Origin: Lachnospiraceae bacterium
GTDB lineage: Bacteria; Bacillota; Clostridia; Lachnospirales; Lachnospiraceae
Length of the DNA: 64,000 nucleotides
Reading direction: 5' to 3'
NCBI GenBank assembly: GCA_902363675.1
Contig: CABJAV010000015.1
Span: 13,841-77,840, forward strand
A model generated the notes under the pieces. That model had not been told where the DNA came from. It saw only the letters and a program-made list of their open reading frames with translations, and did no database searches. Below are positions 8,374-16,777 of this stretch, piece by piece. The first letter of the stretch is position 1, and each line of letters begins with the position of its first letter. The position numbers and the translations under genes are program-made.

Positions 8374-9084
8374 TTATTTTCCAAAATATGTTTCCATTAC
8401 AGACTTTCGATACGTCCTACCAATAGCCATTTCCATGCCATTTTTAAGATAGACTATATTTCCTCTAATTCCAGCTATTAAAGAAATACGAACAACTTCC
8501 CCCTGATTTATTCTCACAAAAGAATTTCCTATGCGTTCACACAATGAACTAATCGGCTCATATATTTGATAATTTCTATTTTGGGTTTTAATAATACTCT
8601 TGGTTAATTGTCTTTGTATATATAAGATATCTCTGCAATCTATTTTTTTCTTAATATTTTCTTCGGTAATAACAATCTCATGAACTTCCTGATCATGCGC
8701 ACTTTTCTCCAGCTGTGTTATTACCTTTTTCATGACATTTTCCATTTTTTTAATATCATATGGTTTTACCAGATACCCAACTGCATCCACTTCAAATGCT
8801 TCTACTGCAAATTCCCTATGTCCTGTTACAAAAACAGTAATAATATGCGAATACTTTCTTGCAATCCAGGTTGCAATTTCTATTCCCGTTTCCTCTCCCA
8901 AATCAATATCTAAAAACAAAGCATCCAGATTATTTGTCTCTAAATAATTTCTTAACTGCTTTCCTGACGTAAATTCATGATATTCCAAATCATACTTATT
9001 CTTTGATGCAATTTCTTTTAAAAATAATGTATTTACTTTCAACTGATAATTTTCGTCATCACATAATCCTATTTGATAAGGCAT
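8374..9084 (-). CDS. LytTR-family response regulator, cluster-situated
   Basis: Paralogue of the 6288-7001 regulator: receiver domain YQIGLCDDENYQLKV with Asp in LDALFLDIDLG, Lys in LVKPYD, then a LytTR domain (RDILYIQRQLTKSIIK; FVRINQGEVVRISLI; IGRTYRKSVMETYF). I choose ATG 9084 because GGAAGG lies upstream; the ATG at 9120 has no ribosome site. It is the last gene of the RiPP region and ends in its own terminator. Together with the agr genes it suggests density-dependent control of the RiPP, either as an activator of the cluster promoter or a competitor for AgrC phosphate. Confidence 0.85.
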   Translation of the reverse strand: MPYQIGLCDDENYQLKVNTLFLKEIASKNKYDLEYHEFTSGKQLRNYLETNNLDALFLDIDLGEETGIEIATWIARKYSHIITVFVTGHREFAVEAFEVDAVGYLVKPYDIKKMENVMKKVITQLEKSAHDQEVHEIVITEENIKKKIDCRDILYIQRQLTKSIIKTQNRNYQIYEPISSLCERIGNSFVRINQGEVVRISLIAGIRGNIVYLKNGMEMAIGRTYRKSVMETYFGK

Positions 9085-9165
9085 TTCTAACTTTCCTTCC
9101 GGTAATTCTAATTTATTCAAATTTTTTCATATACAAATTTTACCATTTTAGACTAATAATTTAAA

Positions 9166-9201
9166 GCAGTAGATACTATTTTTTAATTAAGTACCTACTG
9201 C
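9166..9201 (-). terminator. Hairpin between the small peptide gene and the LytTR regulator
   Basis: Arms GCAGTAGATAC (9166-9176) and GTACCTACTGC (9191-9201) pair over 11 positions with one mismatch around an AT-rich loop. It follows the stop at 9208 on the minus strand. There is no clean T-run, so it may be an attenuator or processing site. Confidence 0.5.
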
Positions 9202-9207
9202 CATTTA

Positions 9208-9300
9208 TTATCTGTTAAATTTTGTCACTTTTTTCTTTTTTTCCCTAATTGCAAGTACAGAAACCGAAATTAAAAAAATTGCTGCTAATGCACTACCCAT
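9208..9300 (-). CDS. 30-residue single-pass membrane peptide
   Basis: ATG 9300 follows a strong GGAAGGAGG ribosome site. The product MGSALAAIFLISVSVLAIRE plus KKKKVTKFNR is one hydrophobic helix with a strongly basic tail, ending at TAA 9208-9210. It has neither the acidic EEME leader of the precursors nor a C-terminal Thr. It is 15 bases downstream of the M50 protease. Possible roles are self-immunity, exporter accessory or chaperone for the protease. Confidence 0.6.
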   Translation of the reverse strand: MGSALAAIFLISVSVLAIREKKKKVTKFNR

Positions 9301-9315
9301 TACTTTTCCTCCTTC

Positions 9316-10473
9316 CTATATCATACCTAATACCCTCTGCTTCTGATTTTTGTACATTTCTACATATCTTTTTAATAAATCAGAGATATCTTTATATATA
9401 ACCACAAATACAAAACCAACAACTACACCACATAAATAACTCATGCCCTTTGCTGCCAAAAATTGGTATGCTGAATATACACTGATTATCCAAAAAACAG
9501 GCCTGAATACAATAGCACTAAATCCATATAAAAACAATTTTCTTTTCTTTGCACTTGAACAATCAATATTTTTTAATTCCCCAGGTTTTATAACACCGGT
9601 GCAAAATGTCAAAATACTTTTATCCATTAGATTGTCGACTTCTAGTAAAGAAGACACCACCCAATAACCATCCAGCTTTACAAACGGAATTAGATTAAAT
9701 ACTACAAATCCCAAATTTGCCAAATAATAAAATAGCAATAGAGGAATATAAATATTATGTGCTGCCAACAAAATAAATAAAATACAGCCAAGCGTTCCCA
9801 TTGCATAATTAATTGCAATTCCTGAAACAGCAACACTAAAACTCTTTTTCCTATCCTTAAACATATAAATATCACTCACATCACAGAAAAAGCATGGCAT
9901 TAGGAAAAAAAGCATTAATCCCATCGATAGTACCTTTCCCCCATTTTTATAACAACATATTGCGTGTCCTAATTCATGTAACATAGTGGTACATACCATC
10001 ATTATATAAAAAATAATATAATCTCCCAGCGACAGATGCAAACAATCCGTCGCTGCCTGCAATACAAAATCGCTCTCCCGTAAAATTAAATAGTATGCAA
10101 TTGCTGTTAATCCTAAAATAATAATTGCACCCCGTAAGGAAAACAAATTCTGTATCCATTTCGGTACTTTATCAAGACAGGCTGAAGGATCAATTTCGCA
10201 AAGCTTAATCTTTGTTATATCCTTTTTTTCCTTTATCTCTTCATCTTCATTCAAGAATCCCCACTCTTTAAACTTTTGAAGCATAAATTTTTTTTCATCT
10301 TGATCTAATTGAGTGTCATTACCAAAAATGAATTCGTCACCTTGGTACTCAAGACATTTGAGCAAATATTCTGTTTCTCTGGATCCCATCTTCACATACC
10401 TATTAGTTGCCAGATTCTTAATTGTGTAAAGATCCTCTCCTACGCATTCGATCTCCAAATGTTTATATTTCAT
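9316..10473 (-). CDS. M50-type intramembrane zinc metalloprotease with PqqD-like N-terminus (daptide leader protease candidate)
   Basis: 385 residues. The first ~85 residues look like a PqqD/RRE-type peptide-binding module (TIKNLATNRYVKMGSRETEYLL, then a helical part ending EWGFLNEDEE). Then come several membrane helices with the zinc-binding HELGH in TTMLHELGHAICCYKNGG and the distal metal ligand in FVKLDGYW. Site-2-type proteases with this HExxH plus LDG pattern remove RiPP leaders in daptide-like systems. It directly follows the precursor genes. Expected job: cut the YEEME...EFG leader from the modified precursors at the membrane. Confidence 0.85.
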   Translation of the reverse strand: MKYKHLEIECVGEDLYTIKNLATNRYVKMGSRETEYLLKCLEYQGDEFIFGNDTQLDQDEKKFMLQKFKEWGFLNEDEEIKEKKDITKIKLCEIDPSACLDKVPKWIQNLFSLRGAIIILGLTAIAYYLILRESDFVLQAATDCLHLSLGDYIIFYIMMVCTTMLHELGHAICCYKNGGKVLSMGLMLFFLMPCFFCDVSDIYMFKDRKKSFSVAVSGIAINYAMGTLGCILFILLAAHNIYIPLLLFYYLANLGFVVFNLIPFVKLDGYWVVSSLLEVDNLMDKSILTFCTGVIKPGELKNIDCSSAKKRKLFLYGFSAIVFRPVFWIISVYSAYQFLAAKGMSYLCGVVVGFVFVVIYKDISDLLKRYVEMYKNQKQRVLGMI

Positions 10474-10531
10474 TTAATTTCCTCCGGCTAACTTATTGCG
10501 ACTCTACATAAATCACAAAACTTGTATGTAA

Positions 10532-10675
10532 TTATGTCAAAACAATAATAGCCCCTGCAGCTACTCCGGTTACTACGCCAGCAACGAACCAACCGTCCCC
10601 GAATTCTTCTGCAACTTCCATTTCTTCATATTTTGTATTTGCCTCATTTACTTTTTTCTTATCCTTGTTAAACAT
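10532..10675 (-). CDS. RiPP precursor A1 (type I core, C-terminal Thr)
   Basis: 47 residues with an excellent AAGGAGG site. Leader MFNKDKKKVNEANTKYEEME then VAEEFGDG; core WFVAGVVTGVAAGAIIVLT. The hydrophobic helical core ends in Leu-Thr immediately before the stop, the invariant C-terminal Thr of daptide precursors. It is almost identical to A3 (10880-11023), differing mainly in the first 11 residues. Confidence 0.85.
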   Translation of the reverse strand: MFNKDKKKVNEANTKYEEMEVAEEFGDGWFVAGVVTGVAAGAIIVLT

Positions 10676-10692
10676 ACTTTCATCCTCCTTAA

Positions 10693-10845
10693 TTATGTCA
10701 ATGCAACAATGGCTGCAACAATTCCAATTCCAATACTTGCTCCTGTAATATAATCCTGAGCAGCACCAAACTCTTCAACCTTTTCCATCTCTTCAAAAGT
10801 TACATTTTTATTCTGCTTATCCAATAATTCATTTTTGTTTTTCAT
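10693..10845 (-). CDS. RiPP precursor A2 (type II core, C-terminal Thr)
   Basis: 50 residues starting at ATG 10845. Leader with VTFEEMEKVEEF, core GAAQDYITGASIGIGIVAA ending IVALT. The leader keeps the EEME..xEEFG pattern of A1 but the core belongs to a different type, shared with A4. Two core types alternating in the operon suggest a two-peptide product. Confidence 0.85.
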   Translation of the reverse strand: MKNKNELLDKQNKNVTFEEMEKVEEFGAAQDYITGASIGIGIVAAIVALT

Positions 10846-10879
10846 TCTATATATCCTCTCTATTCTTAAATATCTATTA

Positions 10880-11023
10880 CTACGTCAAAACAATAATAGC
10901 TCCCGCAGCTACTCCAGTTACTACGCCAGCAACAAACCAGCCATCCCCGAATTCTTCTGCCACTTCCATTTCTTCATATTTTGTATTTGCTTCTTTTAAT
11001 TCTTTTTTATTTTTGTTAAACAA
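10880..11023 (-). CDS. RiPP precursor A3 (type I core, C-terminal Thr, TTG start)
   Basis: 47 residues. The only good start is TTG 11023, seven bases after AGGAGG (11031-11036), encoding MFNKNKKELKEANTKYEEME; the core is the same as in A1 and ends IIVLT. Using TTG where A1 uses ATG may lower its expression. Its ribosome site overlaps the stop of A4. Confidence 0.85.
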   Translation of the reverse strand: MFNKNKKELKEANTKYEEMEVAEEFGDGWFVAGVVTGVAAGAIIVLT

Positions 11024-11038
11024 ATTTTTTCCTCCTTT

Positions 11039-11191
11039 TTAAGTCAATACAACTACTGCTGCAACAATTCCGATACCAATACTTGCTCCCGTAATGTAGT
11101 CCTGAGCAGCACCAAACTCCTCTACCTTCTCCATTTCTTCAAAGGCAACCGGCTTTTTTTCTAACTTTTCATTTTTTTCCAATCTTAACAT
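11039..11191 (-). CDS. RiPP precursor A4 (type II core, C-terminal Thr)
   Basis: 50 residues from ATG 11191 (AAAGGAG upstream). Leader ends VAFEEMEKVEEFG; core AAQDYITGASIGIGIVAA then VVVLT. It differs from A2 at a few core positions (VVVLT instead of IVALT) and in the first residues. Confidence 0.85.
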   Translation of the reverse strand: MLRLEKNEKLEKKPVAFEEMEKVEEFGAAQDYITGASIGIGIVAAVVVLT

Positions 11192-11246
11192 TTCTCCTTT
11201 CCGTTAGATTTTTAATTATGCCATAACAATATTTTTTACAAAATCT

Positions 11247-11310
11247 GTCATAACATTATAGTTATGACAATATCATTTATTTTCTTACTGATTCTTTCAT
11301 TTCCTCCTTT
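11247..11310 (-). other. Decayed precursor position with an inverted repeat
   Basis: Between A5 and A4 a strong AAAGGAGGAA site (11301-11310) leads only to a 7-codon frame (MKESVRK, 11277-11300), followed by a perfect inverted repeat GTCATAAC-N6-GTTATGAC (11247-11268). The spacing matches one precursor unit, so this may be a dead sixth precursor; the hairpin could also tune transcript stability. Confidence 0.4.
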
Positions 11311-11341
11311 CAATAGATATATATTAATGTCTTAGAATAAT

Positions 11342-11482
11342 CTAAAACAAAAATTGACTAATAATAATTAATATTGCCATTATTGAAACTGTCGTAATTC
11401 CAATACTTCCAAAACTAAATTCCTGAACTTCTTCCATTTCTTCGTATTTAAGATTACTATTCTTTCCATCCATCTTTTTCAT
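11342..11482 (-). CDS. RiPP precursor-like peptide A5 without C-terminal Thr
   Basis: 46 residues from ATG 11482 with AAAGGAGG upstream. The leader is related (NLKYEEMEEVQEFSFG) but the hydrophobic part (SIGITTVSIMAILIII) ends SQFLF, so the terminal Thr needed for daptide-type decarboxylation is absent. It is the first of the small genes after the aminotransferase. It may be a divergent, unmodified or immunity-type peptide. Confidence 0.75.
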   Translation of the reverse strand: MKKMDGKNSNLKYEEMEEVQEFSFGSIGITTVSIMAILIIISQFLF

Positions 11483-11499
11483 AGTATAGCCTCCTTTTG

Positions 11500-12810
11500 C
11501 TACGCAATAATTCGCTTAAAAGTTAACTCTAATTTTTCTAACAACATATCTATTTGCGCTACCTCAATAATATAAGGAAGAAATAATACTATACAGGAAG
11601 TAACGTTTTCTATATAACTCCACTCCGTAATTACTCCGTATTTTTTTAATAAAGTAACCATATTAATTAAATCACCATACCCCATTTTTTTCTGCATATC
11701 CGACTCTAAAAAATCAATTGCGAACATCATCCCACATCTTCTTATATCAAATATTCTAGAGTATTTTTCCATAAAATCATTTTCTATTTTATTATAAAAA
11801 TAATGTCCCATTTCCTGGGCATGATCCAATAATGCTCCATTATCCTTTTGAATTTCATTTATAGCGGCAATTGCTGCAGCGCAACACAAAGCGTTCCCAT
11901 TTTGCGTAGACAAATGAAATATAAATTCCTTATGCTTTCTAAATTGTTCCACGATTTTTTTTGATACTGCAACAGCTCCAATTGGCAAAATTCCATTATT
12001 CATTGCTTTCGACATCGTAATTATATCTGGTTTAATATTATAATGTTGATAACAAAACATTTTTCCGGTTCTTCCAAATCCTGTTGCGACTTCGTCAAAC
12101 GCTATAAGAATGTCATGCTCTTTTGCATATATATCAATTCTATGAACATACCATTCTGGTAAAGTAATAACCCCTCCTGATCCCAACACTGGTTCTATAA
12201 TAATTCCAGCCAAACTATCACCAAAATCTTCCAGCTCTTGTTCTAGTCTTTGTTTCATCTTCTGTTCGCACACTTCAGATACCGCATTGCTCCTACAACA
12301 ACTACAAAATGGTAATGACAATTCTTTAATTCCGGGTAATAATGGACCGTAACCCTCTCTTTCTCTTCCATCATAGTCGCTACAAGACATAGAACCATAA
12401 TAACTTCCATGATATGAATGTTGAAGAACTGCAATATTTTTCCTTTTATTTTTTAATGAAGCATATTTACGTATAAATTTAATAGACAGTTCTACAGACT
12501 CTGATCCGGTACATGTATATACAATTTTTTCGATTTGATCATGATGTATCGCTTTTAAAATTGCTGATAACTGATCTGCCTCTTCCGTACTAAATTCACA
12601 TGCATTTACATACTGGATCTTATCTAATTGTTCTACCAATTTGTCCTTTAAACTGACATTAGAATATCCTAAAGGAACATTCCACAGTCCACTATTTGCG
12701 TCAATGTACTTTTTTCCTCTTATGTCATATAAATAAATTCCCTCTGCACTTCTTATTTGTATTCGTCCATCATCCGGTCTGCAAAGCGGATACCACGTAT
12801 CATTATTCAT
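11500..12810 (-). CDS. Class III PLP-dependent aminotransferase (daptide MpaD-like)
   Basis: 436 residues, full length for fold-type I class III enzymes. Visible motifs: CTGSESVELSIKFIRK (phosphate-binding region), QHSYHGSYYGS, IIIEPVLGSGG, FDEVATGFGRTG (pyridine-binding Asp) and the PLP lysine in TMSKAMNNG. In daptide synthesis the aminotransferase converts the C-terminal methyl ketone, left after oxidative decarboxylation of Thr, to an amine. Its ATG overlaps the methyltransferase stop by eight bases and the precursors follow at once. General catabolic aminotransferases share the fold, so the role rests on the cluster. Confidence 0.88.
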   Translation of the reverse strand: MNNDTWYPLCRPDDGRIQIRSAEGIYLYDIRGKKYIDANSGLWNVPLGYSNVSLKDKLVEQLDKIQYVNACEFSTEEADQLSAILKAIHHDQIEKIVYTCTGSESVELSIKFIRKYASLKNKRKNIAVLQHSYHGSYYGSMSCSDYDGREREGYGPLLPGIKELSLPFCSCCRSNAVSEVCEQKMKQRLEQELEDFGDSLAGIIIEPVLGSGGVITLPEWYVHRIDIYAKEHDILIAFDEVATGFGRTGKMFCYQHYNIKPDIITMSKAMNNGILPIGAVAVSKKIVEQFRKHKEFIFHLSTQNGNALCCAAAIAAINEIQKDNGALLDHAQEMGHYFYNKIENDFMEKYSRIFDIRRCGMMFAIDFLESDMQKKMGYGDLINMVTLLKKYGVITEWSYIENVTSCIVLFLPYIIEVAQIDMLLEKLELTFKRIIA

Positions 12811-13618
12811 TTTTTTCTATTTCCTTTTCTAAAACTATTAACTTGACCTTCGCATTTTTCATTTCTACCATGTATGTATTGTGCAATTGAAAATCTATTT
12901 CCTGTAATAAATTTTTTACTAATGAATCCGTAATAATCTTTTTATTCGAACTGGCAATATATTTCTTTGGCTCACCATTTTCCATAGTTTCAACATACAT
13001 GTTTACAATTCCTCTGCCTACAATAATATTATTAAATTCCTGCATAAACATTACATATGGCATTTTTTTGTCGACTTCAGAAAATATAGGAGAAATAAAT
13101 TCGCTAGTTAATGACTGATCCACTCGATAATCAAACATAAATCTTCCTCCTGGTTTTAACCATTTATATATCTTTCGGAATAGATTTTTTGTTCTCACTT
13201 CATCGTCTGCCAATAAACAAATTGTTGTCGATGGAATCGTAATTAAATCATACTGTTTTTCTGTTTCATATTCGAAGATATCAGCATTATAGATATTCAA
13301 TCGATTTTTTACTTTCTCAGACAATCGATTCTGTTTTTCATAAAACCTGGAAATCATGGATTTTGATATTTCAATTCCGTCAACCTCAAATCCCTTTTTT
13401 GCCATAGGGATCATATAATTTCCACCATCTCCACAAGCTATTTCTAAAATACTTTTGCCAACACAAAAAGCGTTTTCAATATAATAATCCAATTCTTGAG
13501 CTGAATTTTTCATATTTGCATACACATTAGAAAATATCCCTTCGTATATTCCAAGTTCTGTAATACCTCCCATGTTCAACTCTTTTATATCTTGAAAAAT
13601 CCCATAAAATTGCCCCAT
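12803..13618 (-). CDS. SAM-dependent class I methyltransferase (daptide MpaM-like)
   Basis: 271 residues with motif I ILEIACGDGGNYMIPMAKKG, an acidic ribose ligand in VDGIEISKSM, and motif IV region YDLITIPSTTICLL. Class I methyltransferase fold; in daptide clusters the equivalent enzyme dimethylates the new C-terminal amine. It shares one base with the upstream stop (TAATG) and overlaps the aminotransferase start, so the three modification genes are translationally coupled. Confidence 0.85.
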   Translation of the reverse strand: MGQFYGIFQDIKELNMGGITELGIYEGIFSNVYANMKNSAQELDYYIENAFCVGKSILEIACGDGGNYMIPMAKKGFEVDGIEISKSMISRFYEKQNRLSEKVKNRLNIYNADIFEYETEKQYDLITIPSTTICLLADDEVRTKNLFRKIYKWLKPGGRFMFDYRVDQSLTSEFISPIFSEVDKKMPYVMFMQEFNNIIVGRGIVNMYVETMENGEPKKYIASSNKKIITDSLVKNLLQEIDFQLHNTYMVEMKNAKVKLIVLEKEIEKNE

Positions 13619-15150
13619 TATATCAATCCTCCTTTTTGCAACTGGTAATACCCCTCTTCAATTACCATTTTTGCGCTAGAAATATCCATATTATATTTTT
13701 CAGCCATTTTCTCAACAATCTCTTCTGCGCTTCTTTCTAATGCCCAAGCTTCTAATAAAAATACATATTTTTTTTCAAGTCTTATTAAACTTCCCTTCTG
13801 TATATGAAGCGCATAGTAATTCGCATTCTTTTTAAAAACAAAGACTTCTCGCCCTGCACATTCTTTTGTTTTTCTTATCGGATATTCAAAAGAATGTACA
13901 CTTGATGACACCTCTATGTATGCATTTCCCTCAAATATTTTGCTAAATTTGCTCAAAAAGTTCACAATTCTTTTTTTTCGCAAATACTCACCCACAAACG
14001 GATATAAGTGCATGAAATCACAAAATTCTTCACGACTAATTTCATTTGGTAAACATGCACACTTAGAGCAGACATCTTTTACCGCACATTCCATGCAATT
14101 TCTTTGTATCATTGCTTTGTCACATAGTTTGTTTGCTTCTAAAAGCTGCATCATATGATCTTCCTGTGATTCTAATAAAGATTTTTCTGATGTGATGCAT
14201 GGTTTTATTCCATCTTCCGTAACTCTATATCTTGTCAATCGTTTCAAACTACATTGATTTGTCCAACGGCATTCATCTACCAACCTTTTGGATATTGTAT
14301 CAACCTTTCCTGTTTGTTTATAAAAATCTAAATCCACAGAAAATTTCTCTAAATCATTCTTGTTCTCTATTTTCAAATAGTACTCATAATCCAGCAAGCA
14401 CTTCCCTTTGCGTTTTATATCCTCAACTTGGCTATAGGAACAAATAAAATTTTTCAATGATACCTTTGTCTCATCAAATTGTACTTTTTCTTCCTTTATA
14501 ATGTGTAAATGATTAAAATTGTTTTTATCCTGAATATCAATGTCTTTTACATCCTCCATATTTACTAAAAATGCTCCATTAATATCCAGATACTCGCTTG
14601 TATCTTTTATGGTTACATGCTTTTCCAATTGAATATGCTTTGCCAATGTATTTGATACATTTTGTGGATATATACCTGTAACGAAGGCATCATATCCATT
14701 ACGCATTGTTACATAATAGCTATTTTCTATATCTGGAAGTGAATGCAGATTCAATTCTGGAATTTCTGTTATAACCTGTAATGACAATTGATCTACATTG
14801 TGCAAATCCTCATAGTTTTTTAGTAAATAAAGAGAGTTTTGACTGTCTACATTACAAACCGCGTTGCAGAGATTTGAATTTATTAAGTATACTGTCTTTT
14901 CATACTCCTTTAATAATGTACATGCCAATTTTCTTACCAGTCTCTGGTTATTGTAATTATATGTAAAAACAATATGCTCTTCCGGTTCCAATAAAAGCGT
15001 ATCCACCAACTCTTCAAAACTGTTCGCCTGATTATAAAATGGAGTATTTACCATAATTTCATTTGGTATATCCAGGTCTATATCACCATTTTCAAAAACA
15101 TATAAACCATCTTTATACCCTATATTTATAAATAATATTTCCTCAACCAT
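13618..15150 (-). CDS. RiPP recognition/PqqD-containing protein with Cys-rich segment (daptide MpaC-like, inferred)
   Basis: 510 residues. The C-terminal ~90 residues (YALHIQKGSLIRLEKKYVFLLEAWALERSAEEIVEKMAEKY, read in parts) resemble PqqD-like modules that hold leader peptides. A central segment near residues 345-375 has CMECAVKDVCSKCACLP, a C-x2-C-x5-C-x2-C-x-C cluster like the SPASM cysteine sets that bind iron-sulfur clusters or zinc. There is no radical-SAM CxxxCxxC motif. It starts 13 bases after the dehydrogenase. Most likely it presents the EEME leader to the modification enzymes. The family name is inferred from context. Confidence 0.6.
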   Translation of the reverse strand: MVEEILFINIGYKDGLYVFENGDIDLDIPNEIMVNTPFYNQANSFEELVDTLLLEPEEHIVFTYNYNNQRLVRKLACTLLKEYEKTVYLINSNLCNAVCNVDSQNSLYLLKNYEDLHNVDQLSLQVITEIPELNLHSLPDIENSYYVTMRNGYDAFVTGIYPQNVSNTLAKHIQLEKHVTIKDTSEYLDINGAFLVNMEDVKDIDIQDKNNFNHLHIIKEEKVQFDETKVSLKNFICSYSQVEDIKRKGKCLLDYEYYLKIENKNDLEKFSVDLDFYKQTGKVDTISKRLVDECRWTNQCSLKRLTRYRVTEDGIKPCITSEKSLLESQEDHMMQLLEANKLCDKAMIQRNCMECAVKDVCSKCACLPNEISREEFCDFMHLYPFVGEYLRKKRIVNFLSKFSKIFEGNAYIEVSSSVHSFEYPIRKTKECAGREVFVFKKNANYYALHIQKGSLIRLEKKYVFLLEAWALERSAEEIVEKMAEKYNMDISSAKMVIEEGYYQLQKGGLI

Positions 15151-15162
15151 ATCCTGCCCTTT

Positions 15163-15936
15163 CTAGTAAATCGTCCATCCACCATCAACTATCAGATTTT
15201 GTCCAGTAATCATAGACGCCTTATCCGAATTCAAGAAAAGTATCGCTGAACTCACATCTTCTGGTACTGCATATTTTCTAAGTGGAATCTTTATTAAATA
15301 TTCCTTCTTTGCTCGATTTCCATCTAATATTTCTTTATTTTTTTCTGAAAAGATCATAGTTGGTGATACCATATTTACTCTAATTCCGTACTTTGCCCAC
15401 TCTAATGCCAACTCTTTTGCAAGATGAATCATTCCTGCCTTACTTGCACAATAAGCAGCCCTATCCACATTGGCCACAACTGCATGCTGCGAAGCAATCC
15501 CCAAAATACTTCCTCCCCCATTAAGAATCATATTTTTGGCAATCACTTTGCTAACGAAAAAAAAGCCTTTTAAATTAACATCTATAATTCTGTCCCATAT
15601 TTCTTCTGTCGTTTCCAATGCAGATACCAACACATTTATTCCTGCTAAATATACAAATGAATCAACAACTAATTTTTTTTCTTCAATATATATATCCAAA
15701 GTCTTAATTTGACTTTTATTCAATACATCCATCTCCAAAAGTTTGACATTAGGTTTTTCCCCATACTTTCCAACTAAACTTTCGAAATTCTGCGGACTTT
15801 CTGTCAAAACCATGGATGAATATTTATCTAATAATTCAGGGATAAGCGCATCTCCAATGCTGCTACACGCTCCCACTACAACAACTGTTTTACCCCTTTT
15901 TGAACAACTTATTGAAAGACAATTTTCTGATACCAT
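15163..15936 (-). CDS. Short-chain dehydrogenase/reductase (candidate Thr oxidative decarboxylation enzyme)
   Basis: 257 residues of classical SDR type: nucleotide-binding VVVVGACSSIGDALIPEL, NAG-like VYLAGINVLVS, catalytic Ser in GIASQHAV and YCASK with the Tyr-x3-Lys pair. C-terminal MITGQNLIVDGGW is typical of the family. In a daptide pathway the first step oxidises the C-terminal Thr hydroxyl, giving a beta-keto acid that decarboxylates to a methyl ketone; this is the only dehydrogenase in the cluster. The ATG 15936 has GGGGAG upstream and overlaps the permease gene by 47 bases. Confidence 0.85.
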   Translation of the reverse strand: MVSENCLSISCSKRGKTVVVVGACSSIGDALIPELLDKYSSMVLTESPQNFESLVGKYGEKPNVKLLEMDVLNKSQIKTLDIYIEEKKLVVDSFVYLAGINVLVSALETTEEIWDRIIDVNLKGFFFVSKVIAKNMILNGGGSILGIASQHAVVANVDRAAYCASKAGMIHLAKELALEWAKYGIRVNMVSPTMIFSEKNKEILDGNRAKKEYLIKIPLRKYAVPEDVSSAILFLNSDKASMITGQNLIVDGGWTIY

Positions 15937-16777
15937 AACTTACAACTCCCCGTCGATAAAATCTTGCGCAGATCAGCGCCACAATCACCACTTCCAACAT
16001 CTGAATTCCTGCATTTTCAGCAACTTCTGCCCAAGTTAATTGAATCAAATCATTTGTGACAACAGAAACAATTGGTGAGAAGAACGGTGCCATCGAAAAT
16101 ACCCTAGCCCAAATTCCAGTAAATCCATTCATAACTGCCATACTCAAAAAATATGCCAACAACACGATCAGCGCCACCGGAAACATTAACTGTGTGGAAT
16201 CCTGTGCATTATTTGCATATGAAGATAATGCTGCAAACGCAAATGCATACATCACAAATCCACTAATCAAAGCTACAATCAACAGCACATATGTCTGCGG
16301 TGGCATTTCTCCAAGCGTTACAAAAACTGGATTCGAAGGCATTTCCAGGATATTTGCCAAAAGCAGATAATATCCTACCCACACAGTTACCTGAAGTATA
16401 ACTCCCAATAAATAACCGATTACTTTTCCAACCAGTAACTGTAATGGTTTAACATAACATAACAAAGTCTCTATAATTCTTCCACTTTTTTCTTCAACAA
16501 CAGAATTTGCAATACTTGATCCATAAATTAGAATCATCAGAAACAATATTGCCACAATTGAAATCTGCAAAAGAAATGTTGCATCATGCTCCGATAATGT
16601 GACGCTTCCCTGTCCTGAAATATTTGCTGTTGTTCCATAAATCGCACCGATAATTTTATCTATTTGCGTTGATAAGAATACACATACTAACCCCAATACC
16701 GAAATCAGACAAAACCAATTCGAGGTAACAACCTGTTTAAATGTAAACCATATTACTTTTCCTGTTTTATTATTCAT
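15890..16777 (-). CDS. ABC-2 type exporter permease
   Basis: 295 residues with about six membrane helices; the SGRIIETLLCYVKPLQLLVGKVIGY segment is the hallmark of ABC-2/NatB-type permeases. It overlaps the ATPase stop by eight bases. With the ATPase it should export the mature peptides or protect the producer. Confidence 0.85.
   Translation of the reverse strand: MNNKTGKVIWFTFKQVVTSNWFCLISVLGLVCVFLSTQIDKIIGAIYGTTANISGQGSVTLSEHDATFLLQISIVAILFLMILIYGSSIANSVVEEKSGRIIETLLCYVKPLQLLVGKVIGYLLGVILQVTVWVGYYLLLANILEMPSNPVFVTLGEMPPQTYVLLIVALISGFVMYAFAFAALSSYANNAQDSTQLMFPVALIVLLAYFLSMAVMNGFTGIWARVFSMAPFFSPIVSVVTNDLIQLTWAEVAENAGIQMLEVVIVALICARFYRRGVVSYGIRKLSFNKLFKKG

Noticed and set aside
13618..15150. 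Radical-SAM enzyme for the Cys-rich cluster protein
   Set aside because: Cysteines fit a SPASM-like set but there is no CxxxCxxC motif or SAM-binding fold pattern.
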